A DNA stretch of 64,000 bases, from assembly GCF_018619435.1 (NCBI RefSeq), contig NZ_JAHFZF010000026.1:1-64000 (forward strand), in the 5' to 3' direction. Each line of letters opens with the position of its first letter. The stretch's first letter is position 1. This stretch comes from Rhodoferax sp. U11-2br (lineage in GTDB: Bacteria > Pseudomonadota > Gammaproteobacteria > Burkholderiales > Burkholderiaceae_C). The translations under genes were made by a program, and so were the position numbers. Below, piece after piece: positions 9,121 through 21,181 of the stretch. The notes under the pieces were generated by a model. That model saw only the letters and a program-made list of their open reading frames with translations. It was not told the DNA's origin and made no database searches.

Positions 9121-9881
9121 GTGTTGGCAGCCGCAGGGGTCAGAAGACAATTCCAGTATAGGGGCGAGAACCGCCAATCGGGCGCAGGTTGCTGCAAGGT
9201 CTCAGTGACAGCCTGCACAAAAGTCGCCCGAGGTGTTTCCGCCGCGCCGAAGGAGGCCAGGTGCTGCGTATTTTGTTGGCAATCTATCTGATGCACCCCG
9301 CCATGGCGACACAGCGCGACCAGCGCAGCCAGGGCAATTTTGGAGGCATCGGTGACCCGGTGAAACATGGACTCGCCAAACACGGCACGTCCGATCGCCA
9401 CAAAGTACAAACCTCCAACCAGTTCGCCGTGTACCCAGGTTTCCACGCTGTGTGCCAGACCCGCCCGATGCAGTTCCACATAAGCTTGCACCATGGTTGG
9501 CACAATCCAGGTTCCAGATTGCCCACCACGCCCGCTGTCTGCACAAGCTTGGATGACGGTTTCAAAGGCGCAATCCACCCGGATCTCGCAATGGGGTGAA
9601 TTGGCAAACTTTTTGAGCTGCTTTTTCAGAGATGTGTGTAGACGAAATGCGGCGGGCTTGAGCACCATTCTGGGGTCAGGGCTCCACCACAAAATGGGTT
9701 GCCCCGGGCTGAACCACGGAAAAATGCCATTCCGATAAGCACGCACCAAGCTGTCCACGGACAAGTCACCACCGGCACACAACAAGCCGGGAGCGTCCGA
9801 GTTATGCCCCCAGGCGTGGTGCACGGGAGGGAAAGCGTCACCCGGTTCCAGCCATGCCAAGCTCAGTGCGTTTTCACTCAT
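9117..9881 (-). CDS. aat: Leucyl/phenylalanyl-tRNA--protein transferase
   Basis: Adds Leu or Phe to proteins with N-terminal Arg or Lys, the other aminoacyl-transferase of the bacterial N-end rule. Motifs GLLCAGGDLSVDSLVRAYR, WWSPDPRMVL and GESMFHR are typical. I prefer the ATG at 9881 (254 residues); a GTG at 9917 would add twelve residues, and neither has a clear ribosome site. It overlaps bpt by GTGA, so translational coupling is likely. The C-terminus is about 15 residues longer than E. coli Aat. Confidence 0.92.
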   Translation of the reverse strand: MSENALSLAWLEPGDAFPPVHHAWGHNSDAPGLLCAGGDLSVDSLVRAYRNGIFPWFSPGQPILWWSPDPRMVLKPAAFRLHTSLKKQLKKFANSPHCEIRVDCAFETVIQACADSGRGGQSGTWIVPTMVQAYVELHRAGLAHSVETWVHGELVGGLYFVAIGRAVFGESMFHRVTDASKIALAALVALCRHGGVHQIDCQQNTQHLASFGAAETPRATFVQAVTETLQQPAPDWRFSPLYWNCLLTPAAANT

Positions 9882-10008
9882 GCGGTGTCGGATTGGGATG
9901 CCCTGGGTGTCAAACACATCAGTTCATCGACAAAAAAGTCTGGGTCAACGAGGTAACTGACCGGGTTTTGGGCAAAAAGCCGCTCTCGAGCCATTACAAT
10001 GGCGAGGT

Positions 10009-10085
<77 letters not shown>

Positions 10086-10102
10086 TTCATCTCTCGTGAT
10101 CT

Positions 10103-10179
10103 CTGCCCGTAGCTCAGTTGGATAGAGCAACAGCCTTCTAAGCTGTGGGTCGGGGGTTCGATCCCCTCCGGGCAGGCCA
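10103..10179 (+). tRNA. tRNA-Arg (anticodon TCT)
   Basis: A 77-nt cloverleaf: acceptor CTGCCCG pairs with CGGGCAG, discriminator G, encoded CCA. The anticodon arm CAGCCTTCTAAGCTG places TCT in the loop; T-loop GTTCGATC. It lies 17 nt after tRNA-Pro and is probably co-transcribed with it. Confidence 0.97.
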
Positions 10180-10210
10180 TCAACGCAGTTGCCCCCAACA
10201 TCCCACAGTA

Positions 10211-10858
10211 TCAGCTAGCGGCTTTCAGGCCGTTTTTGAAGTGATCCAGCATACGCTGCTGGCTCAAAGCGGGATCACGCGCCAGCAAGGCGGCCATCAG
10301 GCCACGGTGCTCTTGCAAAGAGGCCTCCACCCGGCCGGACTTCAACAGGGAGTCGTGGCGGTGTAACTTCATGACCTTGCGCAAGTCGGACACCACCTGG
10401 TTGCGCCAGCGGTTGTTGGCAATCTCCAGCACCAGCATATGGAACTGTTCATTGATCACAAAGAACTGCTCGCGGTTGACGTGTTCAGGCTGAACCGATT
10501 GTTCCAGCGTTTCGTGAAGCGTCTGCAACCTTTGCATTTGTTCATCGCTGGCTTTGCTGGCCACGGCCGCTGCTGCGTCTGATTCCAGCAGGCCCAGCAA
10601 GTGGTAGACATCCTCCAGATCATTCTCTGAAACTTCGGTCACATAGGCGCCGCGGCGTACCTTCATAGTCACCAGACCTTCAGCAGCCAGCACCTTGAGT
10701 GCCTCTCGCAAAGGCGTGCGGCTGATGCCATAGGCCTCGGCGATCTTCAACTCGTCGATCCAGCTGCCAGGTTGGAGATCGTGTTCAAAAATACGCTGGC
10801 GCAGGAGTTCCGCTACCTCTTCGTAGAGCGCACGGGGGGCCAGAGCGTTTGCAGTCAT
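10211..10858 (-). CDS. GntR family regulator (FCD type), divergent from the methylmalonyl-CoA genes
   Basis: A 215-residue regulator with an N-terminal winged helix (about residues 8-72; [20 protein letters not shown]) and an all-helical FCD ligand-binding domain (about 78-205) with conserved Asp/His positions ([20 protein letters not shown]). FCD proteins usually bind small carboxylates or CoA-derived acids. It is divergent from the mutase gene across a 141-bp AT-rich gap (10878-10920 is the likely control region), so it is probably the local regulator of propionate/methylmalonyl-CoA metabolism; this is inferred from position only. Confidence 0.9.
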   Translation of the reverse strand: MTANALAPRALYEEVAELLRQRIFEHDLQPGSWIDELKIAEAYGISRTPLREALKVLAAEGLVTMKVRRGAYVTEVSENDLEDVYHLLGLLESDAAAAVASKASDEQMQRLQTLHETLEQSVQPEHVNREQFFVINEQFHMLVLEIANNRWRNQVVSDLRKVMKLHRHDSLLKSGRVEASLQEHRGLMAALLARDPALSQQRMLDHFKNGLKAAS

Positions 10859-10999
10859 GTGGAAATTGTAAGCTGGGTAGATTTTTTTGTATCAATAATT
10901 ATAAATAACGTAAACTTAAGGGGCTTTTTAGCAAGCCTCGTCACTGTACGTTGGGCAGTGCAGGTGTACTGTTTGAATCGCCGACTGGAGCCATGACTC

Positions 11000-13159
<2,160 letters not shown>

Positions 13160-13167
13160 GTATTGCC

Positions 13168-13629
13168 GTGCTGTCGTTTGCTCCCGTTGTCTGGGGAGAC
13201 TTCGAGGCCATGCTGGCGATTCGCGTGGAGGCATTGCGCGACAGCCTGGAGCGTCTCGGGCGCTTCGACCCGGCTCGGGCACGCGAACTACTAATGGCCG
13301 GGTTCAAACCCGAGTTCATGCGGCACATCGTGTGCGATGGTGAGCGTATCGGTTTTGTCACCTTGCGCCCGGACCCTGCCGCCGGGCCACCCGCCTTGCA
13401 CCTGAACCATTTGTACCTTCGCCCCGCCTGGCAGGGGCAGGGTGTGGGTGCTTGGGTGATGGCCTGGGCCAAAGCCCAGGCTGTGGCGCAGGCTTGTGAC
13501 ATCCGCTTGTCGGCACTAAAACACAGTGATGCCAACCGTTTTTACCTGCGCCAAGGCTTCGTCCAGGTGGGGGAGTCAGACTTTGACCTGGATTACCGTT
13601 GGTCCCAGTCTAAGGGAGTGTCAGTTTGA
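13168..13629 (+). CDS. GNAT family N-acetyltransferase
   Basis: A 153-residue acyl-CoA-dependent acetyltransferase of unknown substrate. The acetyl-CoA binding motif is [18 protein letters not shown] (about residues 87-104), and the C-terminal strand region reads [20 protein letters not shown], normal for GNAT folds. It starts with GTG nine bases after the mutase stop, and its TGA lies within the TTG AGT ATG start of meaB, so it is translationally embedded in the operon. Its role in methylmalonyl-CoA metabolism is unknown. Confidence 0.85.
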   Translation: MLSFAPVVWGDFEAMLAIRVEALRDSLERLGRFDPARARELLMAGFKPEFMRHIVCDGERIGFVTLRPDPAAGPPALHLNHLYLRPAWQGQGVGAWVMAWAKAQAVAQACDIRLSALKHSDANRFYLRQGFVQVGESDFDLDYRWSQSKGVSV

Positions 13630-14624
13630 GTATGTTTGAAGCGATTCTTCATGGTTCTGCCCCGGTTCAGCGCCGTGCCATGGCCAAGGCCATCACCCTG
13701 CTCGAATCCACCCGGGCCGACCATCGTCAGCAGGCCGATGAGCTGCTGACGGCGCTGCTGCCACACACCGGGCGGGCCTTTCGGCTCGGCATCAGCGGTG
13801 TGCCGGGTGTCGGCAAATCCACCTTCATCGAGGCGCTGGGCCTGTACCTGATTGGCCAGGGGCACCGGGTGGCGGTGCTGGCGGTGGACCCCAGCAGCAG
13901 TGTCTCGGGTGGCTCCATCCTGGGTGACAAGACGCGCATGGAACACCTGTCGGTCCATGAGCGCGCCTACATCCGCCCCAGCCCCAGCAGTGGCACGCTC
14001 GGTGGTGTGGCCGAGAAAACTCGCGAAGCCATGCTGGTGTGTGAGGCAGCGGGTTACGACGTTGTGATTGTGGAAACCGTGGGTGTGGGTCAGAGCGAGA
14101 CCACGGTGGCCAACATGACCGACATGTTTGTGCTGATGCAGTTGCCCAATGCGGGCGATGATTTACAAGCGATCAAAAAAGGCGTGATGGAAATCGCCGA
14201 CCTGGTGGTCATCAACAAGGCCGATCTGGACGCCATTGCCGCCACCCGGGCGCAGGCGCAGATCACCTCCAGCCTGCGTTTGCTGGGCCTGCATGGCAAC
14301 CCGGACAACGCCCACCACAACGAATTGGTCTGGCACCCGCAGGTGATCCAGCTCAGCGCTCTGCAAGGTCTGGGTGTGGACGCGTTCTGGGCCAAGGTGC
14401 TGGAGTTCAAAAAATTGCAACTCAGCAGCGGCAAACAGGTCACCCGCCGCCAGAACCAGGCGCTGGCCTGGATGTGGGAACGTATCGATGCGGGGCTCAA
14501 GCAAGCTTTCCGACAGCATCCGGATGTACAAACTCTGTTGCCCAAGCTGACCCACGAGGTGCTAGAGGGCCGGATGGCTGCTTCGACTGCAGCGCGGAAT
14601 ATGCTTGCAGCCCAGACAAAATAA
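13626..14624 (+). CDS. meaB: Methylmalonyl-CoA mutase-associated GTPase MeaB
   Basis: A G3E-family GTPase that gates adenosylcobalamin loading and protects or reactivates the mutase. Walker [11 protein letters not shown] lies at about residues 59-68, with [19 protein letters not shown], a switch region TVGVGQSE and guanine-specificity motif NKAD. The 332-residue length is normal. The frame opens with TTG at 13626 (sharing TTGA with the preceding stop); ATG at 13632 is an alternative. The last residues, AAQTK, and the stop codon are read from a dispersed palindromic repeat. Confidence 0.95.
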   Translation: MSMFEAILHGSAPVQRRAMAKAITLLESTRADHRQQADELLTALLPHTGRAFRLGISGVPGVGKSTFIEALGLYLIGQGHRVAVLAVDPSSSVSGGSILGDKTRMEHLSVHERAYIRPSPSSGTLGGVAEKTREAMLVCEAAGYDVVIVETVGVGQSETTVANMTDMFVLMQLPNAGDDLQAIKKGVMEIADLVVINKADLDAIAATRAQAQITSSLRLLGLHGNPDNAHHNELVWHPQVIQLSALQGLGVDAFWAKVLEFKKLQLSSGKQVTRRQNQALAWMWERIDAGLKQAFRQHPDVQTLLPKLTHEVLEGRMAASTAARNMLAAQTK

Positions 14625-14645
14625 GGGCTGGTTGCTATCAAATTG
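14603..14645. repeat. Dispersed short palindrome, copy 1 (3' end of meaB)
   Basis: CAGCCC...GGGCTG arms followed by GGTTGCTATCAAAT, the family's flanking sequence. This copy overlaps the last codons and stop of meaB. Confidence 0.65.
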
Positions 14646-14687
14646 TTTGCTTCCTGTCACTGTTACTGACCTCAGAGATACCACACC

Positions 14688-16220
14688 ATGCACGACATCA
14701 TTGAACTTCTCGACAAAAAGCGCGAACTGGCCCGCCTGGGAGGCGGCCAAAAACGCATCGACGCCCAGCATAAAAAAGGCAAACTCACCGCCCGTGAACG
14801 CATTGAAATGCTGCTGGACGAAGGCACGTTTGAAGAGTGGGACATGTTTGTCGAACACCGTTGCATCGACTTCGGCATGGAGAACAACAAGATCCCGGGT
14901 GACGGGGTGGTCACCGGCTACGGCATGATCAGCGGGCGCCTGGTGTTTGTGTTCAGCCAGGATTTCACCGTGTTTGGTGGCGCGCTGTCTGAAGCCCATG
15001 CCGAGAAGATCTGCAAGATCATGGACCAGGCCATGAAGGTCGGCGCGCCAGTGATTGGCCTGAACGACTCGGGCGGTGCGCGTATCCAGGAAGGTGTGGC
15101 TTCGCTGGGTGGTTATGCCGACGTGTTCCAGCGCAATGTGATGGCCAGCGGTGTGATTCCGCAGCTCAGCCTGATCATGGGCCCCTGCGCCGGTGGTGCG
15201 GTGTATTCACCGGCCATGACCGATTTCATCTTCATGGTCAAGGATTCAAGCTACATGTTTGTCACCGGCCCCGAAGTGGTCAAGACCGTCACGCATGAAG
15301 ACGTCACCGCCGAGGAACTCGGTGGTGCCATCAGCCATTCCACCAAGAGTGGTGTGGCCGACATGGCGTTTGAGAACGATGTGGAGGCGCTGCTGCTGAT
15401 GCGCCGCCTCTACAACTACCTGCCGCTCAACAACCGCGAAAAACCCCCGGTGCGCAAGAGTGGCGACCCGGCTGACCGCCAGGAGTTCAGCCTGGACACC
15501 TTGATCCCAGACAACCCCAACAAGGCCTACGACATGAAGGAGCTGATCACCAAAACGGTGGATGACGGCGACTTCTTCGAGTTACAACCCGAATACGCCA
15601 AAAACATGATCATCGGCTTTGGCCGGATGCAAGGCCAGACCGTCGGTTTTGTCGCCAACCAGCCGCTGGTGCTGGCGGGCTGCCTGGACATCAAGAGCTC
15701 GGTCAAGGCCGCGCGTTTTGTGCGCTTCTGTGATGCGTTCAACATCCCGGTGATCACCTTTGTTGACGTGCCTGGCTTCATGCCCGGTACCGCCCAGGAA
15801 TACGGCGGCATCATCAAACACGGTGCCAAGCTGCTCTACGCTTATGCCGAATGCACCGTGCCCAAGATCACGCTGATCACCCGCAAGGCCTACGGTGGTG
15901 CCTACGACGTGATGAGCTCCAAACACCTGCGCGGTGACGTCAACTTTGCCTGGCCCAACGCCGAGATTGCGGTGATGGGGGCCAAGGGCGCGGTGGAGAT
16001 CATCTTCCGCGAAGACAAGGGTGACCCGGAAAAAATCGCCGCCAAAGAAGCCGAATACAAAGCCCGTTTTGCCAACCCGTTTGTGGCCGGTGCACGTGGC
16101 TTCATCGACGATGTGATCCAGCCGCACGAAACCCGCAAACGCATCTGCCGCAGCCTGGTGATGTTGCGCGAGAAAAAGATCGAGAACCCGTGGCGCAAAC
16201 ACGGCAACATCCCCCTGTAA
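14688..16220 (+). CDS. pccB: Propionyl-CoA carboxylase beta subunit (carboxyltransferase)
   Basis: Transfers the carboxyl group from biotin to propionyl-CoA (possibly also acetyl-CoA or other acyl-CoAs), giving methylmalonyl-CoA. The 510-residue protein has two crotonase-like halves: an N-terminal one with the acyl-CoA oxyanion region [16 protein letters not shown] and a C-terminal biotin half with [20 protein letters not shown] and [15 protein letters not shown]. Substrate is inferred from the operon with mutase and meaB. Gap to the alpha subunit is 20 nt. Confidence 0.93.
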   Translation: MHDIIELLDKKRELARLGGGQKRIDAQHKKGKLTARERIEMLLDEGTFEEWDMFVEHRCIDFGMENNKIPGDGVVTGYGMISGRLVFVFSQDFTVFGGALSEAHAEKICKIMDQAMKVGAPVIGLNDSGGARIQEGVASLGGYADVFQRNVMASGVIPQLSLIMGPCAGGAVYSPAMTDFIFMVKDSSYMFVTGPEVVKTVTHEDVTAEELGGAISHSTKSGVADMAFENDVEALLLMRRLYNYLPLNNREKPPVRKSGDPADRQEFSLDTLIPDNPNKAYDMKELITKTVDDGDFFELQPEYAKNMIIGFGRMQGQTVGFVANQPLVLAGCLDIKSSVKAARFVRFCDAFNIPVITFVDVPGFMPGTAQEYGGIIKHGAKLLYAYAECTVPKITLITRKAYGGAYDVMSSKHLRGDVNFAWPNAEIAVMGAKGAVEIIFREDKGDPEKIAAKEAEYKARFANPFVAGARGFIDDVIQPHETRKRICRSLVMLREKKIENPWRKHGNIPL

Positions 16221-16240
16221 GGCCTGAGGAGCACAAGAAC

Positions 16241-18289
16241 ATGTTTACAAAAATCCTGATCGCCAACCGTGGCGAGATCGCTTGCCGCGTCATCCTCACT
16301 GCCCGCAAGATGGGCATTAAAACCGTGGCTGTGTTTTCTGAAGCCGACCGCGACGCCCGCCATGTGGCGCTGGCCGACGAGTCGGTGCTGATTGGCCCGG
16401 CGCCCAGCCGCGAAAGTTACCTGCTGGCCGACAAGATCATCGCGGCCTGCAAACAGACCGGCGCCCAGGCCATTCACCCGGGCTACGGTTTCCTGAGTGA
16501 AAACGCCGAATTTGCCAAACGGGTCGAAGAAGAAGGCCTCGTCTTCATCGGCCCCAAGCATTATTCGATTGCCGCCATGGGCGACAAGATCGAGTCCAAA
16601 AAACTCGCGGGTCTGGCCGGTGTCAACTGCATTCCGGGTGTCAATGACGCCATCGACACACCTGAGCAGGCGGTCGAGATCGCCAAGGGCATCGGTTACC
16701 CGGTGATGATCAAGGCCAGCGCCGGTGGTGGTGGCAAGGGCCTGCGTGTGGCCTTCAACGACAAGGAAGCGTTCGAAGGTTTCACCAGCTGCAAAAACGA
16801 AGCCCGCAACAGCTTTGGGGACGACCGCGTCTTCATCGAGAAGTTTGTTGAAGAGCCGCGCCACATCGAGATCCAGCTCATCGGCGACAGTCAGGGCAAT
16901 GTGGTCTACCTCAATGAGCGTGAATGTTCGATCCAACGCCGCCACCAGAAAGTCATCGAAGAAGCGCCCAGCCCCTTCATCTCTGATGCCACCCGCCAAG
17001 CCATGGGAGAGCAGGCAGTGGCGCTGGCCAAGGCGGTCAAGTACCAGAGCGCTGGTACGGTCGAGTTTGTGGTCGGCAAGGACCAGAGCTTCTACTTCCT
17101 CGAGATGAACACACGCCTGCAGGTGGAGCACCCGGTCACCGAGTGCATCACCGGGTTGGACCTGGTCGAGCTGATGATCCGTGTCGCCGCCGGTGAGGCC
17201 TTGCCTCTGACCCAGGCCGAGGTCAAACGTGACGGCTGGGCCATGGAGTGCCGCATCAACGCCGAAGACCCGTTCCGCGGCTTCCTGCCCAGCACCGGTC
17301 GCCTGGTCAAGTTCCAGCCACCGCAGGAGAGCATGTTTGCCTCTGACGTGACGAAATGGCAGGGTGTGCGCGTCGACACCGGCGTGCAAGAAGGTGGCGA
17401 GATTCCGATGTATTACGACTCGATGATCGCCAAACTGATTGTGCACGGCAAGGACCGCCTGGAAGCCATTGCCAAGATGCGCGAGGCGCTCAACGGTTTT
17501 GTGATCCGCGGTGTCTCCAGCAACATCCCGTTCCAGGCCGCTTTGCTGGCGCATCCGAAGTTTGTCGCCGGTGACTTCAACACCGGGTTCATTGCCGAAA
17601 ACTACGGCAAAGGCTTCCGCGCCGAAGATGTGCCACACAGCAACGTCGAGTTCCTGGTGGCGCTGGCGGTGTTTGTGAACCGCCGTTACCTCAACCGCGC
17701 GGCGTCGATCACCGGGCAGATGGAAGGCCACGAGTTGCGCACCGGCGCAGATTTTGTGGCGGTCACCTTGGGTGAAAACGGCAACGGCCAGTCCTACAAG
17801 GCGCACATTCCCGAGTTCAATGACCGCACCCGCACCGGAACCATCCAGGTGGGTGACAACAGTTACCGCATTCACAGCGAGACCAAGTTTGGCCATGTGC
17901 GCATGGTGGGCACCTGCAATGACAAGCCCTTTGTTGCCCAGGTTGAGCGCGGCACCGCCAAAAAGCCGCTGGCCATCCGGGTCATCCACAACGGCACCCA
18001 GGTCGACATGATGGTGTTGCTGCCGTATGCCGCCCAGTTGCACGCGCTGATGCCCTACAAGGCGCCGCCAGACATGAGCCGTTATGTGTTGTCGCCGATG
18101 CCTGGCCTGCTGGTGGATGTGGCGGTGCAGCCCGGCCAGAAGGTGGCGGCGGGTGAGCGCGTGGCGGTGATCGAGGCCATGAAGATGGAAAACGTCTTGT
18201 TTGCCACCGCCGACGGTGTGGTCGGCAAGGTGCTGGCTCTCAAAGGTGACAGCCTCGCGGTGGACCAGCCGATTGTGGAGTTTGCATAA
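16241..18289 (+). CDS. pccA: Propionyl-CoA carboxylase alpha subunit (biotin carboxylase plus biotin carrier)
   Basis: Carboxylates biotin with ATP and bicarbonate and carries it to the beta subunit. The start is the ATG at 16241 (MFTKILIANRGEIACRV; GAGGAG upstream), giving 682 residues; the frame is open further upstream inside pccB but those residues are not family-like. Domains: biotin carboxylase N (1-115), ATP-grasp (115-320; ASAGGGGKGLR and FLEMNTRLQVEHPVTE), biotin carboxylase C (335-445), a BT-like region (450-600), and biotinyl carrier with EAMKMEN, Lys648. The BT region links it to propionyl-CoA carboxylases rather than plain AccC. Confidence 0.94.
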   Translation: MFTKILIANRGEIACRVILTARKMGIKTVAVFSEADRDARHVALADESVLIGPAPSRESYLLADKIIAACKQTGAQAIHPGYGFLSENAEFAKRVEEEGLVFIGPKHYSIAAMGDKIESKKLAGLAGVNCIPGVNDAIDTPEQAVEIAKGIGYPVMIKASAGGGGKGLRVAFNDKEAFEGFTSCKNEARNSFGDDRVFIEKFVEEPRHIEIQLIGDSQGNVVYLNERECSIQRRHQKVIEEAPSPFISDATRQAMGEQAVALAKAVKYQSAGTVEFVVGKDQSFYFLEMNTRLQVEHPVTECITGLDLVELMIRVAAGEALPLTQAEVKRDGWAMECRINAEDPFRGFLPSTGRLVKFQPPQESMFASDVTKWQGVRVDTGVQEGGEIPMYYDSMIAKLIVHGKDRLEAIAKMREALNGFVIRGVSSNIPFQAALLAHPKFVAGDFNTGFIAENYGKGFRAEDVPHSNVEFLVALAVFVNRRYLNRAASITGQMEGHELRTGADFVAVTLGENGNGQSYKAHIPEFNDRTRTGTIQVGDNSYRIHSETKFGHVRMVGTCNDKPFVAQVERGTAKKPLAIRVIHNGTQVDMMVLLPYAAQLHALMPYKAPPDMSRYVLSPMPGLLVDVAVQPGQKVAAGERVAVIEAMKMENVLFATADGVVGKVLALKGDSLAVDQPIVEFA

Positions 18290-18350
18290 GAAATAGGGCT
18301 CCGGCCCTTATATAAAAAGGGCGGGTAGCTCTGTTTTTGATAGTTTTTTT
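18290..18350. repeat. Dispersed short palindrome, copy 2 (after pccA)
   Basis: GGCCCTTATATAAAAAGGGC core with GGTAGCTC and TTTGATAG flanks, between pccA and the VOC gene. Its A/T-rich loop and flanks could form a weak stem-loop in the mRNA. Confidence 0.75.
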
Positions 18351-18364
18351 GAGAAGGTAATCAC

Positions 18365-18847
18365 ATGACTGAAGTCGTTCGTCCATTCAAGGTGCTGGGC
18401 ATCCAGCAAATCGCCATTGGCGCCACAGACAAAACCCGCCTGCAAAAACTGTGGGTCGACATGTTGGGGCTGGAGTTGACCGGTACATTCAAGAGTGAGC
18501 GCGAAAACGTTGACGAAGACATCTGCGCCATGGGCAAAGGCCCGTTCAAGGTCGAGGTGGATCTGATGCAACCCGTCGACATTGAGAAAAAGCCCGCCGT
18601 ACACGCCACACCGCTCAACCATGTCGGCATCTGGATCGACGATCTGCCCAAAGCCGTGGAATGGCTCACCGCCCAAGGTGTGCGTTTTGCGCCCGGTGGC
18701 ATCCGCAAGGGTGCGGCCGGTTTTGACATCTGCTTCCTGCACCCCAAGGGCAACGACGAGTTCCCGATCTCGGGTGAAGGTGTGTTGATCGAGATGGTGC
18801 AAGCCCCAGCCGAAGTGATCGAGGCCTTCGCCAAGCTGGCGGCTTAA
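18365..18847 (+). CDS. VOC-family protein, probable methylmalonyl-CoA epimerase
   Basis: A 160-residue vicinal-oxygen-chelate protein with two beta-alpha-beta-beta-beta modules. In epimerases the metal is held by His, Gln, His and Glu. Here the second-module His ([10 protein letters not shown], about residue 80) and terminal Glu (GVLIEMVQ, about residue 142) are present, but the first ligand, usually His in a DHIAIAV-like strand, reads Gln (GIQQIAIGA, residues 13-21). Position after mutase, MeaB and carboxylase genes supports conversion of (S)- to (R)-methylmalonyl-CoA. A related VOC function (lactoylglutathione lyase-like) cannot be excluded. Confidence 0.72.
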   Translation: MTEVVRPFKVLGIQQIAIGATDKTRLQKLWVDMLGLELTGTFKSERENVDEDICAMGKGPFKVEVDLMQPVDIEKKPAVHATPLNHVGIWIDDLPKAVEWLTAQGVRFAPGGIRKGAAGFDICFLHPKGNDEFPISGEGVLIEMVQAPAEVIEAFAKLAA

Positions 18848-18857
18848 GCCGTAAGCC

Positions 18858-19514
18858 TCAAGGCGCCGGGCTGGCTTCGCGTTTGGCCCGGGCGCGGGCC
18901 AGCGCCGCTTCGATCACGGCGCGTTTTTTGTCGGGTACCACGGGTTCGCTGGCGGGTGCCGGATGCGTCCGGTTCTCTTGATCCGTGATTTCAAGCTCTT
19001 TCTCATTGAGGCCCTCGTCCTGCTTGAGCCTATAGCTATGAAAGGAGTAGCGTTCGCGGGCTTTGTCGGCGTCTGCCTGTGACCAGGCGGCCCAGCCGGT
19101 GGCCGTGCCGCTGGTGTTCTCGACCCGGATGCAGTCCACCGGGCATACCGGCAGGCACAACTCACACCCGGTGCAGTGGGCCTCGATCACCGTGTGCATC
19201 AGTTTGTTGGCGCCCACAATCGCGTCCACCGGGCAAGCCTTGATACACAGGGTGCAGCCAATACACCAGTCTTCGTCGATGAACACCGTGTTGCGCGGGC
19301 CTTCCACACCATGCACCGGGTTCAGTGGCTTGGCCGTCTGGCCAGTCAGGGCCGCCAGCCTGGCCACGCCCTCCTGGCCCCCTGGGGGGCACTGGTTGAT
19401 GTCGGCCTCGCTGTTGGCCACCGCTTGCGCGTAGGCGGCGCAGTCCGGGTAGCCGCAGCGGGTGCATTGGGTTTGCGGCAGGGCCGCCAGAATGTCTTGT
19501 GCCAGAGGGGTCAT
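18858..19514 (-). CDS. RnfB-like iron-sulfur electron carrier (soluble)
   Basis: A 218-residue ferredoxin related to RnfB/RsxB but without the N-terminal membrane helix. It starts with a Fe-S domain, [13 protein letters not shown] with CPPGG (about residues 17-45), then two [4Fe-4S] motifs, [12 protein letters not shown] (about 84-95) and [12 protein letters not shown] (about 114-125). The C-terminal 80 residues are charged and end in a basic Ala/Arg tail. No other rnf genes are nearby, so it is not a full Rnf complex; a free-standing electron donor is likely. It overlaps the phaZ stop by ATGA. Confidence 0.85.
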   Translation of the reverse strand: MTPLAQDILAALPQTQCTRCGYPDCAAYAQAVANSEADINQCPPGGQEGVARLAALTGQTAKPLNPVHGVEGPRNTVFIDEDWCIGCTLCIKACPVDAIVGANKLMHTVIEAHCTGCELCLPVCPVDCIRVENTSGTATGWAAWSQADADKARERYSFHSYRLKQDEGLNEKELEITDQENRTHPAPASEPVVPDKKRAVIEAALARARAKREASPAP

Positions 19515-21049
19515 GCGGTACGGGGTATTGCCCTTTTTCGGGCGGCGGGTTTGCTTGCCACTGGCGGCACGTCAGCAGCCAGTGTTTTGGCGACGGGTGC
19601 GACAGGTTGGGCTTTGACAGTTTTAGCCCTGGCCGCTGGTTTGGGGGCGGGTGTTGGTGTGACAGTTGTTGCTGCGTCTGCTTTTTGGGGCGCGGTGGCA
19701 GCCACAAGCACCGCCGTGTCCGATTGCAGCTCGGTCTGTGCCGCCACCGCAGGGCTGGCGCTCAGCGCGGGCACACTGCTCACCACCGGTGGCTGGTAAC
19801 GCAGGATAAAGGCCTTGACCTTCGGGTAGACCATTTCGCGCCAGCGCCGCCCGGCAAAAATGCCGTAGTGGCCGGCACCTTCCACCTCATAGTGTTCCTG
19901 CATGCTTTTGGGCACACCGCTGCAGATGCCGTGCACCGCCTCGGTCTGGCCCGAGCCGGAAATATCGTCGAGTTCACCTTCCACACTGAGCAGCGCGGTC
20001 TTGGTGATGTCCTGCGGGCGCACATGTTCGATCTGGCCGTCCACACCGCGTACATGCCAGGTGCCGTTGACCAGCTTGAGGTCCTGAAACACGGTCTGGA
20101 TGGTTTCCAGGTAGTAGTGCGCGTCCATATCGAGCACCGCGTTGTACTCGTCGTAGAACTTACGGTGGGTTTCGGCGCTGGAGCGGTCGCCTTTGATCAG
20201 ATCCTGAAAATAGTCGTAATGGCTGCGGGCATGGTTGCTCGGGTTCATCGCGACAAAACCCGAATGCTGCAGAAAGCCCGGGTAAACCTTGCGCCCGGCG
20301 CCAGGAAAGCGGCTGGGCACGCGGTAGATCACATGGTTCTCGAACCAGCTCAGGTTCTTGTTCATCGCCAGATTGTTGACCTTGGTGGGTGATTTGCTGG
20401 CGTCAATCGGGCCACCCATCATGACCATGCTCAAGGGTGTCAACTCACCCCGGCTGGCCATCAGCGACACCGCTGCGAGCACCGGCACCGTGGGCTGGCA
20501 GACACTCATCACATGGCAGTTGCCGTAGCGGGCCTGCAGGTGGCGGATGAATTCCTGCACATAGTTGACGTAGTCGTCGAGGTGGAAGTCCCCCTCGGAC
20601 AGCGGCACCAGGCGTGCGTTGGTCCAGTCAGTGATGTAGACCTTGTGGTCCTTGAGCATGGTTTTCACCGTGTCCCGCAGCAAGGTGGCGTAGTGTCCAG
20701 AGAGCGGCGCCACAATCAGCACCGCAGGCTGGTCCTTGAGTTTGGTCAGGGTGGCCTGGTCGTCGGTGAAGCGTTTGAATCGGCGCAGTTCACAAAACGG
20801 TTTCTTGAGCTCAACCCGCTCATGGATCGCCACGTCGACACCGTCCACATCGGCGGTGCGCAGACCAAACTCGGGCTTTTCATAGTCCTTTCCCAGGCGG
20901 TGCAAGAGGTCATAACCCGCAGAAATGCGTTGCGACATCGGGTGCATGCCCCAGATTGAGCGCGGGTTTGCGTACAGCTTGGCAGCTGACGCGGCCAGGT
21001 CGGTCAGTGGCTCCATCAGCGAGCGCTGGGTTTCATAAAGTTTGTAGAG
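19511..21049 (-). CDS. phaZ: Intracellular polyhydroxyalkanoate depolymerase
   Basis: Breaks down stored polyhydroxybutyrate granules. The alpha/beta-hydrolase core (about residues 1-415) carries the cysteine nucleophile of i-PhaZ enzymes in [14 protein letters not shown] (Cys about 185), where secreted depolymerases have a lipase-box Ser. [20 protein letters not shown] holds the catalytic His. After YQPPVV there is an extra 90-residue Ala/Pro/Lys-rich tail, probably unstructured, which may bind granules. The start is a GTG at 21050-21052 with AAAGGTGA upstream, so the reading frame may be taken as 19511-21052. A TTGCAGTGCAA palindrome lies 26 nt upstream. Confidence 0.93.
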   Translation of the reverse strand, partial: LYKLYETQRSLMEPLTDLAASAAKLYANPRSIWGMHPMSQRISAGYDLLHRLGKDYEKPEFGLRTADVDGVDVAIHERVELKKPFCELRRFKRFTDDQATLTKLKDQPAVLIVAPLSGHYATLLRDTVKTMLKDHKVYITDWTNARLVPLSEGDFHLDDYVNYVQEFIRHLQARYGNCHVMSVCQPTVPVLAAVSLMASRGELTPLSMVMMGGPIDASKSPTKVNNLAMNKNLSWFENHVIYRVPSRFPGAGRKVYPGFLQHSGFVAMNPSNHARSHYDYFQDLIKGDRSSAETHRKFYDEYNAVLDMDAHYYLETIQTVFQDLKLVNGTWHVRGVDGQIEHVRPQDITKTALLSVEGELDDISGSGQTEAVHGICSGVPKSMQEHYEVEGAGHYGIFAGRRWREMVYPKVKAFILRYQPPVVSSVPALSASPAVAAQTELQSDTAVLVAATAPQKADAATTVTPTPAPKPAARAKTVKAQPVAPVAKTLAADVPPVASKPAARKRAIPRTA

Positions 21050-21077
21050 CACGGCGTCACCTTTGGGTTAATTTATG

Positions 21078-21088
21078 TTGCAGTGCAA
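21078..21088. promoter_or_regulatory. Candidate PhaR-type operator upstream of phaZ
   Basis: TTGCAGTGCAA is an 11-bp inverted repeat (TTGC/GCAA) 26 bp before the phaZ start, where a repressor would block transcription. PhaR repressors of PHA-storing bacteria recognise TGC/GCA-type palindromes; the assignment is by resemblance only. Confidence 0.4.
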
Positions 21089-21181
21089 TATAGCAGTCCT
21101 GGCCAAAAAGTACATCGGTTGAATCACCAAGCGGCCAAAGAAAGGCAGACCAGCGGGGCAGGGTGCGTTTGTCCAGATCTT

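Noticed and set aside
15902..18043. 713-codon minus-strand open frame opposite pccA and the end of pccB
   Set aside because: Mirror frame of strongly coding genes; no family-like motifs.
19022..19056. Possible repeat relic in the RnfB-like gene (CTATAGCTATGAAAGG)
   Set aside because: Only a short flank-like match and no palindromic core.
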